Shown piece by piece: positions 8,359 through 17,165 of a stretch of 34,304 nt of DNA (the first letter of the stretch is position 1; every line of letters begins with the position of its first letter). The position numbers were made by a program, and so were the translations under genes. The stretch is from Cellulomonas sp. (GTDB taxonomy: Bacteria > Actinomycetota > Actinomycetes > Actinomycetales > Cellulomonadaceae), in NCBI GenBank assembly GCA_022013895.1, contig JAKLPK010000245.1, forward strand, positions 1-34,304, written 5' to 3'. The notes below the pieces were generated by a model. That model searched no databases and was not told the origin of the DNA. It saw only the letters and a program-made list of their open reading frames with translations.

Positions 8359-9441
8359 ATGACGTCCCCGATGACCCCCACCCCGGCCCTGGCGCCGCGC
8401 CCGGCCGCGATGGCCCGCTCGTACACCGCACTGTCGGCGGCCGTGCGGGACGCCGGGCTGCTGCACCGGACGGTCGGCTTCTACCTCGGTCTGCTGGCCG
8501 GCCTGGCCGCCGCGCTCGCGGTGCTGGTCACGGCCTTCGTCCTGCTGGGCCACTCATGGTGGCAGCTGGCGGTGGCCGCGCTGCTCGGGGTGCTCCTCAC
8601 CCAGTTCGCGTTCGTGGCGCACGAGGCCTCGCACCGTCAGGTGTTCACCTCGGGCCGTGCCAACGACCGGCTCGGCCGCATCCTGGCCAACGGTGTGGTG
8701 GGCATCAGCCACACCTGGTGGATGTCCAAGCACAGCCGCCACCACGCCAACCCGAACCAGATCGGCCGCGACCCCGACATCGACAAGGACACCATCTCCT
8801 TCGTCGAGGAGGACGCCGTCCAGGCCCGCGGTCCGCTCAAGGCGCTCACCAGGGTGCAGGGCTACGCGTTCTTCCCGCTGCTCACGCTCGAAGGTCTGAA
8901 CCTGCACCAGCGTTCGATCCGCTCGCTGTGGGTGGCCCCGCGCGGGCGCACCCGCACGCTGGAGCTGTCCATGCTGGCGGCCCGGCTCATCGCCTACGTC
9001 GTCGTGGTGGTGTGGGTGCTGCCGATCGGGCTGGCCGCGGCCTTCCTGGGTGTGCAGCTCGCGGTGTTCGGCATCTACATGGGTGCCTCGTTCGCGCCGA
9101 ACCACAAGGGCATGCCGATCGTGGACGGGCACGCCAAGCTCGACTTCCTGTCCAAGCAGGTGCTCACCAGCCGCAACATCCGCGGCGGGATCGCGATGCG
9201 GTTCGCGATGGGTGGGCTCAACCACCAGATCGAGCACCACCTGTTCCCCTCCATGCCGCGCCCGCACCTGGCCCGCGCCCGGGCCATCGTGCGTGAGCAC
9301 TGCGCGACCTACGGCGTGCCGTACACCGAGACCGGACTGGTCGAGTCGTACCGGATCGTCGTGCGCTACCTCAACCGCGTGGGCCTGGCCGCCCGCGACC
9401 CCTTCGTCTGCCCGATGGTGCGGATCCACCGCCCGGTCTGA
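8359..9441 (+). CDS. Membrane fatty acid desaturase
   Basis: Three His boxes: HEASH, HSRHH, QIEHH. RBS GGAGGA precedes ATG 8359 (ATG 8341 also in frame). Confidence 0.93.
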   Translation: MTSPMTPTPALAPRPAAMARSYTALSAAVRDAGLLHRTVGFYLGLLAGLAAALAVLVTAFVLLGHSWWQLAVAALLGVLLTQFAFVAHEASHRQVFTSGRANDRLGRILANGVVGISHTWWMSKHSRHHANPNQIGRDPDIDKDTISFVEEDAVQARGPLKALTRVQGYAFFPLLTLEGLNLHQRSIRSLWVAPRGRTRTLELSMLAARLIAYVVVVVWVLPIGLAAAFLGVQLAVFGIYMGASFAPNHKGMPIVDGHAKLDFLSKQVLTSRNIRGGIAMRFAMGGLNHQIEHHLFPSMPRPHLARARAIVREHCATYGVPYTETGLVESYRIVVRYLNRVGLAARDPFVCPMVRIHRPV

Positions 9442-9464
9442 GCCCCACCCCTCCTCCCCCAACC

Positions 9465-9517
9465 CCGCGATTCCGAGGCTCGACAGGGCCGGGACCTGGT
9501 CAGCCTCGGAAACGCGG
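9465..9517. repeat. Palindromic intergenic repeat, copy 1
   Basis: CCGCGATTCCGAGGCT...AGCCTCGGAAACGCGG, 15 of 16 arm positions paired. The 41-nt core matches copy 2 at 34/41 positions. Confidence 0.75.
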
Positions 9518-9651
9518 AGAGGGGGCATGGAGGGGGACTGGGAGTCGGACGACCGTCTTTCATCCTCAGATCCAGGTCCGCGCGACCGATCTGACCTGCG
9601 AGAGCGCCCTCGTCCGGTCGGCCGGGGCCACGCCCGGACGCAGAGGATGAG

Positions 9652-11745
9652 ATGAGACACCGTCGTCAGTCGGCCCGCCACGCCAGCCACGTCAGCCATC
9701 GCGCATCGCGGGTCGCCGCAGCGCTCGTCGGGGCCTTGGCCGTCGCCCCGCTCCTGACCACCACCGCCGCACCGGCCTCCGCGTCGCCGGAGGTCACCGT
9801 GACCGGGACCTCCCAGTCAGGGGCCGCCGCCGGGACCGCCACCCCGCTCACGGGGCTGTCCGTCTCAGGCGGGTCGTACGTGTCGGCGACGCTGTCGACC
9901 TCGGTGGGCACGCTCACCTTCCACGACACCTCGAGCGCGACCCTGGCGTACGGGAACAGCTGGTCGGGCGAGGCCGCGGTCACTGTCACCGGGACGCCGG
10001 CCGCCGTCGACGCCGCGCTTTCCTCGGTCGACCTGGCGCTCCCGAGCGGGACCAGCGGCCAGCACGCGGACGTCACCCTGACCGCGTACGAGACCACCGC
10101 GGGCGGGAACCCGACCGTGTACTCGCCGTCCAACGGTCACTACTACCAGTACTTCCCGAACACGCCGAACGCGACCAGCTACCTCAGCTGGTCGCAGGCG
10201 CGCGCCGCCGCCCAGACGCAGTCCTTCGGCGGTCAGAGCGGCTACCTCGCGACGATCCCCAACGACGACGTCAACCAGCTCATCACGAGCAGGATCCCGA
10301 ACGCCCTCAACGTGTGGATCGGCGCCCGCGCGATCGGCGACCAGAATGACGACAGCCCCCACGACGGCATCTACCGCACGTGGGTGTGGGTCGACGGGCC
10401 GCTGGCCGACACGTCGTTCACCCTCTGCGACGCCTGGGACGGGCTTGCCGCCTGCGGGTTCCTCCCGGGGGCGGACCTCGACTACGCCCACTGGAATGGC
10501 CCCGTGGACCCCCCCTGCACCCGCAGCGACGGGGTCACGACCTACGCCTGCTCGGAGCAGCCGGACAACTACGACGGGGTTGAGAACTTCGCGGTGACCA
10601 ACTGGGACAGCTACGACGGCTACTGGAACGACCTCCCGGACACCGCCACCGTCCACGCCAGCGGGTACGTCGTCGAGTACGGCGACCTCGTCACCGGCGG
10701 GACGTTCACGCTCCCCAGCGTGACATCGACCCTGTCGATCGTCGACGTGCCGACCGCTCCGGGCTCCGTGACCGCGACCGCGGGCGATGCGCGGGCGACC
10801 GTCTCGTTCACGGCTCCGAGCAGCGACGGCGGCTCGTCCGTCATCGACTACCTCGTGACTTCCTCGGGCGGCCAGACCGCCACCTGCTCGGCCAGCCCGT
10901 GCACGGTGACGGGGCTGACGAACGGCACCGGCTACACGTTCACCGTGAAGGCACGCAACGTCATCGGGTCCTCACCGGCCTCGGGCGCCTCCGCCTCGGT
11001 CACGCCGCAGTCCACCCCGGGGGCCCCGACGTCGCTCGCGGCACCGACGGTGGTGAGTGGCACCTCATCGGCGACCGTGTCCTGGGTCGCCTCGGCGGCA
11101 CCGGGTGTCACCGGGTACACGGTCATCGCCGAACCGGGTGACGCCACCTGCAGCACGTCGTCGGCCACCGCCACGTCATGCGTGCTCGGTGCCGCGGCCG
11201 GGGAGTCCACCACCTACCGGGTGATCGTGCACAGCATCTGGGGTGACTCCGCACCGTCGGCCGCCTCGCAGCCAGTGACCGCGGTGCCGCCGACCATCCC
11301 TGCCGCGCCGCCTGCCGGCGCACCCGCCACCCTCAGCACCACCCAGGGCGTGCTCAGCACGGTGGTGCCGTCCCAGCAGGTCACCGTCGTCGGCACGGGT
11401 TTCGCGCCCTACTCCACCGCACGTGTGGTGATCTACTCCTCGCCGGTGCTGCTGGCCGAGGTGCTGGTCGGCGCGGACGGGACCTTCTCCGTCCCGGTCA
11501 CCGTGCCGGCCGATCTGGAGGCCGGTGCGCACACCTTGATGGCGTTCGGTGTGGACTCGCAGGGCCAGACCTACTCGCTGAGCATGCCCGTGACCAACGG
11601 GGCGGACGTCACATCGGTCAGCACGACGGGCGCGGCCAGCCTCGCCGCGACCGGGACCGATGCGATCGGGCTGGCACTCCTGGCCCTGGCGTTCATCGTC
11701 ATCGGCCTGGGTGCGCTGGGGGTGCGTGCGCGCCGGGCTCGCTGA
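9652..11745 (+). CDS. Secreted, sortase-anchored surface protein: C-type-lectin-like domain plus two FN3 domains, LAATG sorting signal
   Basis: Signal peptide ending ...TTAAPASAS; CTLD hallmarks (GYLATIPNDDVNQLI, VWIGARAIGD, DGVENFAV, GYWNDLP, GYVVEYG); FN3 PTAPGSVTATAGDARATVSFTAP and PGAPTSLAAPTVVSGTSSATVSW; C-terminal LAATG-hydrophobic-RARRAR. Confidence 0.87.
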   Translation: MRHRRQSARHASHVSHRASRVAAALVGALAVAPLLTTTAAPASASPEVTVTGTSQSGAAAGTATPLTGLSVSGGSYVSATLSTSVGTLTFHDTSSATLAYGNSWSGEAAVTVTGTPAAVDAALSSVDLALPSGTSGQHADVTLTAYETTAGGNPTVYSPSNGHYYQYFPNTPNATSYLSWSQARAAAQTQSFGGQSGYLATIPNDDVNQLITSRIPNALNVWIGARAIGDQNDDSPHDGIYRTWVWVDGPLADTSFTLCDAWDGLAACGFLPGADLDYAHWNGPVDPPCTRSDGVTTYACSEQPDNYDGVENFAVTNWDSYDGYWNDLPDTATVHASGYVVEYGDLVTGGTFTLPSVTSTLSIVDVPTAPGSVTATAGDARATVSFTAPSSDGGSSVIDYLVTSSGGQTATCSASPCTVTGLTNGTGYTFTVKARNVIGSSPASGASASVTPQSTPGAPTSLAAPTVVSGTSSATVSWVASAAPGVTGYTVIAEPGDATCSTSSATATSCVLGAAAGESTTYRVIVHSIWGDSAPSAASQPVTAVPPTIPAAPPAGAPATLSTTQGVLSTVVPSQQVTVVGTGFAPYSTARVVIYSSPVLLAEVLVGADGTFSVPVTVPADLEAGAHTLMAFGVDSQGQTYSLSMPVTNGADVTSVSTTGAASLAATGTDAIGLALLALAFIVIGLGALGVRARRAR

Positions 11746-11852
11746 CCTTGTCGACCGGTCCGCTACGGGCCCGGCTCCCGCAGGCCCCGCGCGAGCCCGC
11801 CCGCGAACCCCCGCCCGCGGCCCGCGAACCCCGGCCCGCGAACCCGCGGGCG

Positions 11853-11907
11853 CCCGAGTTTCCGAGGCTGAGCATGGCCCGGACCTGCTCACCCTCGGAA
11901 ACTCGGG
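11853..11907. repeat. Palindromic intergenic repeat, copy 2
   Basis: Perfect 15-bp outer arms CCCGAGTTTCCGAGG / CCTCGGAAACTCGGG plus a 6-bp inner stem TGAGCA/TGCTCA, centred on 11880. Confidence 0.8.
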
Positions 11908-11934
11908 GGTAGAGGGGGTAGAGGGGGCGGGGGG
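11905..11934 (+). other. G-quadruplex-forming motif
   Basis: GGGGGTAGAGGGGGTAGAGGGGGCGGGGGG: four runs of at least five G with 1-4 nt loops. Confidence 0.75.
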
Positions 11935-11944
11935 TGGACGCACG

Positions 11945-11977
11945 ACGAGCCCCGGCGACCAGGTCGCCGGGGCTCGT
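11945..11977. terminator. Strong hairpin, likely terminator between converging surface-protein and csp genes
   Basis: Perfect 16-bp arms ACGAGCCCCGGCGACC-a-GGTCGCCGGGGCTCGT downstream of both genes. Confidence 0.7.
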
Positions 11978-12012
11978 GCGGGTGAGGCGTCCGACCAGTG
12001 GCCGGAGCCTGA

Positions 12013-12216
12013 TCAGATCAGGGTGAGGTTCGCGGCCTGCGGGCCCTTGGGGCCCTGCGTGACGTCGAACTGGACCTTCTGGCCCTCGTCGAGCGAACGG
12101 TACCCATCCGCGGCGATGGCGGAGTAGTGGACGAAGACGTCCGATCCGTTGTCGTCCGGGGTGATGAAGCCGAAGCCCTTCTCGGCGTTGAACCACTTCA
12201 CGATGCCTGCGGCCAT
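12013..12216 (-). CDS. Cold-shock protein (CspA family)
   Basis: [76 protein letters not shown]. Confidence 0.97.
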   Translation of the reverse strand: MAAGIVKWFNAEKGFGFITPDDNGSDVFVHYSAIAADGYRSLDEGQKVQFDVTQGPKGPQAANLTLI

Positions 12217-12433
12217 GATGGCCTCCTTCTGGGTTGATACGACCCCGACAACCCGGGACCGGTGATCACGGTGGGTCGTCGGCCGCGCCCCCAGAAGGGC
12301 TGCTCGCGGGTGGTGCCCGCGGCGGTCATGACGTTCGATGCACAGCGACTACGTCTTCAACTCTATCCCATGTTCGGCCGCACTCCGTGGCCGGACCCTG
12401 GGCGGTCGCCGGACAACCGGACGAAACCCCAGG

Positions 12434-13585
12434 TCAGGACGATCTGACGAGGATCTCAAGAACCTCGTCGCGGGTGAGCTGGACGGGGTTTCCGGCCATG
12501 CTGCTGGCCCGCAGGGCACCGTCCGCGGCGGAACCGTGGCCGGCCGGCGTCAGCCCGAGGGCGGCCAGCGGCCGCACCCGCAACGCCCGCACGGTCTCGC
12601 GGACCCAGCGCACCCCGTCGTCGGGCTGTGCGCTCGGGTTGCCCGTCACGATGCGGGCCACCTCGCGGTAGCGGCCGAGGGCCGGCGAACCGGGTGCGCG
12701 TTCGGTCAGCGCCCGGACGTTGACCTCGCAGGTCGCGGCGAGCACCGCGGCGCACAGCTCGCCGTGCGGTGCGCCGAGCATCCCGCCGAGCGGTGCGGCC
12801 AGCCCGTGCACGGCACCCAGCTTCGCGTTGGCCAGCGCCATCCCGGACAGCAGCGCGGCCAGGCTCAGATCGGTGCGGGCGTCCACATCGCTGCCGTCCG
12901 TGAACGCCCGGCGCAGGCTCCGCGCCGCCCGGGTCAGACCGTCGCGGGCGCACAGGTCCGAGATCGGGTTCGCGGCAGGTGAGCAGAAGGCCTCCAGGCA
13001 CTGGGTGAGTGCGTCCAGCCCGGTCGCGGCCGTCACGGCGGGCGGGCAGGTCAGCGTGAGGAGCGGGTCGACGACGGCGAGGGCCGGCAGCATCGCGCGG
13101 CTGCGCAGACTCGCCTTGACCTGGTGCTCGGGCACCAGGACGGGGGAGTTGGCGGTCACCTCGGCGCCGGTCCCCGCTGTCGTCGGCACCGCGACCACCG
13201 GCACGGATGCCGACGGCAGCGGCAGCCCGCGGCCGACGACCTCCAGGTGGTCGAGCACCGAACCCGTGCCGCCCACCAGCACCCCGACGGCCTTGGCGAG
13301 ATCGATCACCGAACCGCCACCCCAGCCGATCACGACGTGGGGGCGAACCTGCCGGGCGTGGTCGACGGCCTCCTGCACACCATCGACCGTGGGTTCGCCC
13401 GACGAGCGGTGCAGCACGGCCGTCGACGGCAGACCCGCGAGCCCGGGCCAGGCCGCCGGGTCGGTGCGGGCGCCGAGCACGACGAGCACCCGCGGGCCCC
13501 ATCGGGTGACCAGCTCCGGGACCTGCTCGCTGGCACCGGGGCCGAAGACGATCCGGCCGGCCGTGGCGAAGCTGAATGCGGTCAT
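12434..13585 (-). CDS. Iron-containing alcohol dehydrogenase family protein
   Basis: IGWGGGSVIDLAKAVG, VPTTAGTGAEVTANSPV, GLDALTQCLEAF, GAVHGLAAPLGGMLGAPHGELCA. Start ATG 13585; the longer ORF-track version is an artefact. Confidence 0.93.
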   Translation of the reverse strand: MTAFSFATAGRIVFGPGASEQVPELVTRWGPRVLVVLGARTDPAAWPGLAGLPSTAVLHRSSGEPTVDGVQEAVDHARQVRPHVVIGWGGGSVIDLAKAVGVLVGGTGSVLDHLEVVGRGLPLPSASVPVVAVPTTAGTGAEVTANSPVLVPEHQVKASLRSRAMLPALAVVDPLLTLTCPPAVTAATGLDALTQCLEAFCSPAANPISDLCARDGLTRAARSLRRAFTDGSDVDARTDLSLAALLSGMALANAKLGAVHGLAAPLGGMLGAPHGELCAAVLAATCEVNVRALTERAPGSPALGRYREVARIVTGNPSAQPDDGVRWVRETVRALRVRPLAALGLTPAGHGSAADGALRASSMAGNPVQLTRDEVLEILVRSS

Positions 13586-13815
13586 CGGTCCTCCGGCAGC
13601 CGGACAGCGGGGTCGCCATTGTCGCGCGTCGCGGACCACGGACATCGGGACGGGTCGGGCGGTGGCGGGGATGAGCCGATGGTGGCGCGGACCGGGCTCA
13701 GCACGAGGTGCGTCGAGCCGTCGTAGCCCGGATGGGTGTCGCGTGGCCGACGTCTCGACGTCCAGAGAGTGAAGAAGCTCCAGCCCCGCTGACGCGCAGG
13801 TGCGTGGGCGGGACC

Positions 13816-15063
13816 ATGACGGTCGTGTCCCTCCCGCCCGACGATCTGCCGCGTTCCCCGACCGGCCGGGTGCCCCAGTGGGTGGTGGACCAGGCGAACG
13901 GCCGCCTCGAGCCGCAGCAGCCCTGGCGCCCGGGTGCGACCGTGCCGGTGGGGCCACCGACGCCGCGCCGCCGGCCGGGCCGGCGGCGTCGGGTCGCCCT
14001 CGTGCTGGTCGTCGTCGTGGGGCTCGGGACGGTGGCCGCGGTCTACGGCGGCGACCGGTTCGAGCAGCTCGGTGCCGAGATCGCCGCAGCGGCGCAGGGC
14101 GGGAAGCCGCTCGCACCGCCCTCTGCCGAGGTGGTGGCTCTGGCCGATGACGCCCACCTGAGCGAGGAGGGGCGATCCGTGTTCTACGCGACCTCGCCTC
14201 AGGTGCTGGATGCCTCCGCCTTCGTGGGTCGGTGCAGCCAGGCCACGTGGCGGATCAGGTCCGATTCGGTGGTGGGCTGCTACGTCGAGTCCGAGGGCTC
14301 GATCGTGCTGTACCGGCCCGCCGATCCCCGGTTGCACCCGTTCGTCGTCGAGACGGCGGCGCACGAGATGCTGCATGCCGCCTACGCCGGGCTGACAGTG
14401 GCCGACAAGGTGCGGATCGGTCCCCTGCTCGAGGCCGAGCTGGCGCTGCTGCCGCCCGATGCGCCCGTGCGGTCACAGATCGACGCCTCGGTCGGCTCGC
14501 ACCCCGAGAACCGGGAGACCGAGCTGTTCGCCTACCTCGGCACGCAGGACCCGGGGGCCGGTGGCGCCCTGGCCCCCGAGCTGGAGGCGGTCTACGCGCG
14601 CTTCGTCGCCGACCGGCAGGCGTTGGTGGCCGTGCACACCGGCTGGACCTCGATGCTCACCGCGCTCGTGACTGACGTCCAGACCTCGACGAGCGCTCTT
14701 CAGGTCCGGATGGACGCCGCAGCGCTGGTGCGGGCCCAGCTCGACGCCGATGCGCAGCTGGTGGAGGCCGAGCAGGCCGACTACGCCGCCTGGACCGCCC
14801 AGTACGAGGCCCTGTCATCCGACCAGCAGGTCGGCTACCAGATGTCGCTGATCTGGTCGGATGGGACGGTGCTGCCGATGGCGCCGGCCGACGAGATCCT
14901 CTCGGCGGTGGCGGACCTGCTGGCCAGGGACCGGCAGTCCATCGCCGACCGGGGTGCGGCCGCTGATGCCGAGGATGCGGCGATCGAGGCCGAACGCGCG
15001 CGGATCGTCGCGGTGGACGCCGATCTCGTGGAGCTGAACGCCGAGATCGCGCCGACGGCGTAG
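13816..15063 (+). CDS. Single-TM extracytoplasmic protein with HExxH motif, putative metallopeptidase-like
   Basis: TM helix RRVALVLVVVVGLGTVAAVYGG; HEMLHAAYAGL; downstream ENRETELFAYLG. Confidence 0.7.
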   Translation: MTVVSLPPDDLPRSPTGRVPQWVVDQANGRLEPQQPWRPGATVPVGPPTPRRRPGRRRRVALVLVVVVGLGTVAAVYGGDRFEQLGAEIAAAAQGGKPLAPPSAEVVALADDAHLSEEGRSVFYATSPQVLDASAFVGRCSQATWRIRSDSVVGCYVESEGSIVLYRPADPRLHPFVVETAAHEMLHAAYAGLTVADKVRIGPLLEAELALLPPDAPVRSQIDASVGSHPENRETELFAYLGTQDPGAGGALAPELEAVYARFVADRQALVAVHTGWTSMLTALVTDVQTSTSALQVRMDAAALVRAQLDADAQLVEAEQADYAAWTAQYEALSSDQQVGYQMSLIWSDGTVLPMAPADEILSAVADLLARDRQSIADRGAAADAEDAAIEAERARIVAVDADLVELNAEIAPTA

Positions 15064-15273
15064 GCGCCGGAGAGACGCGGACCACCGCCGTGCCGGCTCA
15101 CCCGTGCGCCCGGTCCACCACGGCGGGGCGGGCGGGCGAGGACCCGCGGGCAGCCCTGACACTCGGGACGGCAGGACCGAGGTCCCTTGCCGATCGGTCT
15201 GGGCGATGCGTCCCGTCGAGGGCGGTGCGGCGTTCGAGTTACCTGCACCAGTTCACCCGGGAGGTTTCTCGCC

Positions 15274-16242
15274 GTGGCGGACGGACGCGTTGTTCCATCG
15301 GTAGTCGGGCCCTTCAGCGTGGAGGAAGCCGTCGAACAGGGGACTGAGATGCCGGTCGATCCTGCCGCCGTTCTCGCGGCGCTCAACGACGGCGTCTACC
15401 TGGTCGACCGCGATCGTCGGATCACCTACTGGAACCTCGCGGCGAGCGAGATCTCCGGGTTCCCGGCCTGTGAGGTGGTGGGTTCGCGGTGCGCCGACGG
15501 CATCCTCAACCACGTCGACGCGTCGGGTCGACAGCTGTGCGGCGAGCACTGTCCGTTGCAGCTGACGATGCAGGACGGCAGGAGCCGCACCGTGCAGGTG
15601 TTCCTGCACCACAAGAGCGGTCGGTTGCGGCCCGTCCAGGTGACCTCCGTCGCGCTCGTGGACGATGACGGTCGCATCGTCGGGGCGGCGGAGACGTTTC
15701 GTGACGACTCCGCCCACCGCGCCGACCGTGAACGTGCGGCGCACCTCGAACGGCTCTCGTTGCAGGACCCGCTCACCGGGCTGGCCAACCGCCGCTACCT
15801 CGAGACCTGCCTGGCCACCCGGTTCGGCCGGCTCGCCGCGGACGGGAGTCGTTTCGGCGTCCTCATGCTCGACCTGGACCACTTCAAGCGGGTGAACGAC
15901 TCCCACGGTCACGAGACGGGGGACGAGGCGCTGCGCACGCTCGCCCGGACGCTGGAGCTCGGGGTACGTCCCGGCGACTCCGTGGTCCGCTTCGGGGGTG
16001 AGGAGTTCGTGGTCGTGACCCCGGTCGACGACGCCGATCGGCTCGTCGCGGTCGCCGAACGGCTGCGGGAGCTGGTGCGTGGGACCAGCGTGCGGGCGGG
16101 CGAGGTGAAGCTCACGGTCACCGTCTCGATCGGGGTGACCATGGCACGGCCGGGCGACGATGCCACCACATTGCTCGAACGGGCCGACAGCGGTCTGCTG
16201 AGCGCCAAACGTGCTGGCCGTGACCGGGTGGTCCTCGTCTGA
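15274..16242 (+). CDS. PAS-GGDEF diguanylate cyclase
   Basis: PAS LNDGVYLVDRDRRITYWNLAASEISGF; GGDEF domain DPLTGLANRRYLE, MLDLDHFKRVNDSHGHETGDEAL, RPGD...FGGEEF. GTG start has GGGAGG upstream; the ORF track starts at 15187. Confidence 0.92.
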   Translation: MADGRVVPSVVGPFSVEEAVEQGTEMPVDPAAVLAALNDGVYLVDRDRRITYWNLAASEISGFPACEVVGSRCADGILNHVDASGRQLCGEHCPLQLTMQDGRSRTVQVFLHHKSGRLRPVQVTSVALVDDDGRIVGAAETFRDDSAHRADRERAAHLERLSLQDPLTGLANRRYLETCLATRFGRLAADGSRFGVLMLDLDHFKRVNDSHGHETGDEALRTLARTLELGVRPGDSVVRFGGEEFVVVTPVDDADRLVAVAERLRELVRGTSVRAGEVKLTVTVSIGVTMARPGDDATTLLERADSGLLSAKRAGRDRVVLV

Positions 16243-16271
16243 GGTCCGCGCACCCACCCGGTGGGGCAGGC

Positions 16272-17165
16272 TCAGCAGCCGGGGTCGTCGGGGTACTGGG
16301 TGCAGTCGCCGCGGGTGAGGTGGGCGGCGGCCTCGCGGATCTCGAAGGTGCTGCTGCTGGTCGTGGTGGTGGCGGTGCCCGGGACGGGGAGAACGGTCGG
16401 GTCGTCGTCGAGGGTGTAGGTGGCGGTCCAGGAGGTGGTCACCGTGACCTGTCCGGTGCCGAGCTTCTCGTAGGGGTAGGACACGTCGTGGTCGGGGTAG
16501 GGGTGTCCGGGGCTGGTCGTGGTGAACGCCGTCTCCCCGTAGTCCCAGGTGAAGGTGGCGGGCGTGAGGGTGAAGGTGACGGTGGTGCCGAGCACCTGCG
16601 TGGTCAGCACCTGCGGGCCCGGATCGGTGTAGGCGATGGTCTCCTTGTTCACCAGCACCCACCCGCGGTCGGGCTGGACGTGCAGCACGGACGGCGTGAT
16701 CGGCAGCTGACGGAACTCGGTGAGGATCTCCTCGGGTGTCGGTCCCGCCTCACCGGCACAGGTCACGTACTCCACGAGCGTCCAGTCGCCCCAGTCGGCC
16801 CAGGGCGAGGTGCGGGTCGACTGCCACCAGGGTTTGCGGGCCGGACGGTCGCCGCACAGGTCGGAGTGGTCGAAGGTCACACCGGGGGCGCACGGCCAGA
16901 AGGCCCCCTGGCCGGCCGAGTAGACACCGCAGACCTCGGCACGCATGTGCCGGACCAGCGCCGGGGCCATCTGCCCGCTCCCATGGGCGGCGGGGGAGAA
17001 GGTGTCCGTCAGCGCCGCCCGGGCGGCTGCGGTGAGGCTGTTCCCGTTCGCGGCGGTCGTCGGTGCTTCTCTGCTGACCTGGACAGGGTCCGGGCTGCCC
17101 GCAGCCACATGGCCGGAGCCTGCGACGAAGAGCGCGGCCATGGCCGCGTTCAGCACGCGGCTCAT
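16272..17165 (-). CDS. Secreted protein of unknown function (possible PKD-like fold), 297 aa
   Basis: Signal peptide MSRVLNAAMAALFVAGSGHVAAGS; TPATFTWDYGETAFTTTSPGHPYP resembles a PKD motif; ATGA overlap with the upstream lipoprotein gene. Confidence 0.7.
   Translation of the reverse strand: MSRVLNAAMAALFVAGSGHVAAGSPDPVQVSREAPTTAANGNSLTAAARAALTDTFSPAAHGSGQMAPALVRHMRAEVCGVYSAGQGAFWPCAPGVTFDHSDLCGDRPARKPWWQSTRTSPWADWGDWTLVEYVTCAGEAGPTPEEILTEFRQLPITPSVLHVQPDRGWVLVNKETIAYTDPGPQVLTTQVLGTTVTFTLTPATFTWDYGETAFTTTSPGHPYPDHDVSYPYEKLGTGQVTVTTSWTATYTLDDDPTVLPVPGTATTTTSSSTFEIREAAAHLTRGDCTQYPDDPGC

Noticed and set aside
11800-11934. CRISPR-like array
   Set aside because: Repeats are only 11 bp with unequal short spacings and no cas genes nearby.
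13586-14116. N-terminal extension of the iron-alcohol dehydrogenase ORF (12434-14116)
   Set aside because: Homology begins at MTAFSFATAGRIVFGPGA (13585); the extension is Arg/Pro-rich and overlaps the divergent HExxH gene.
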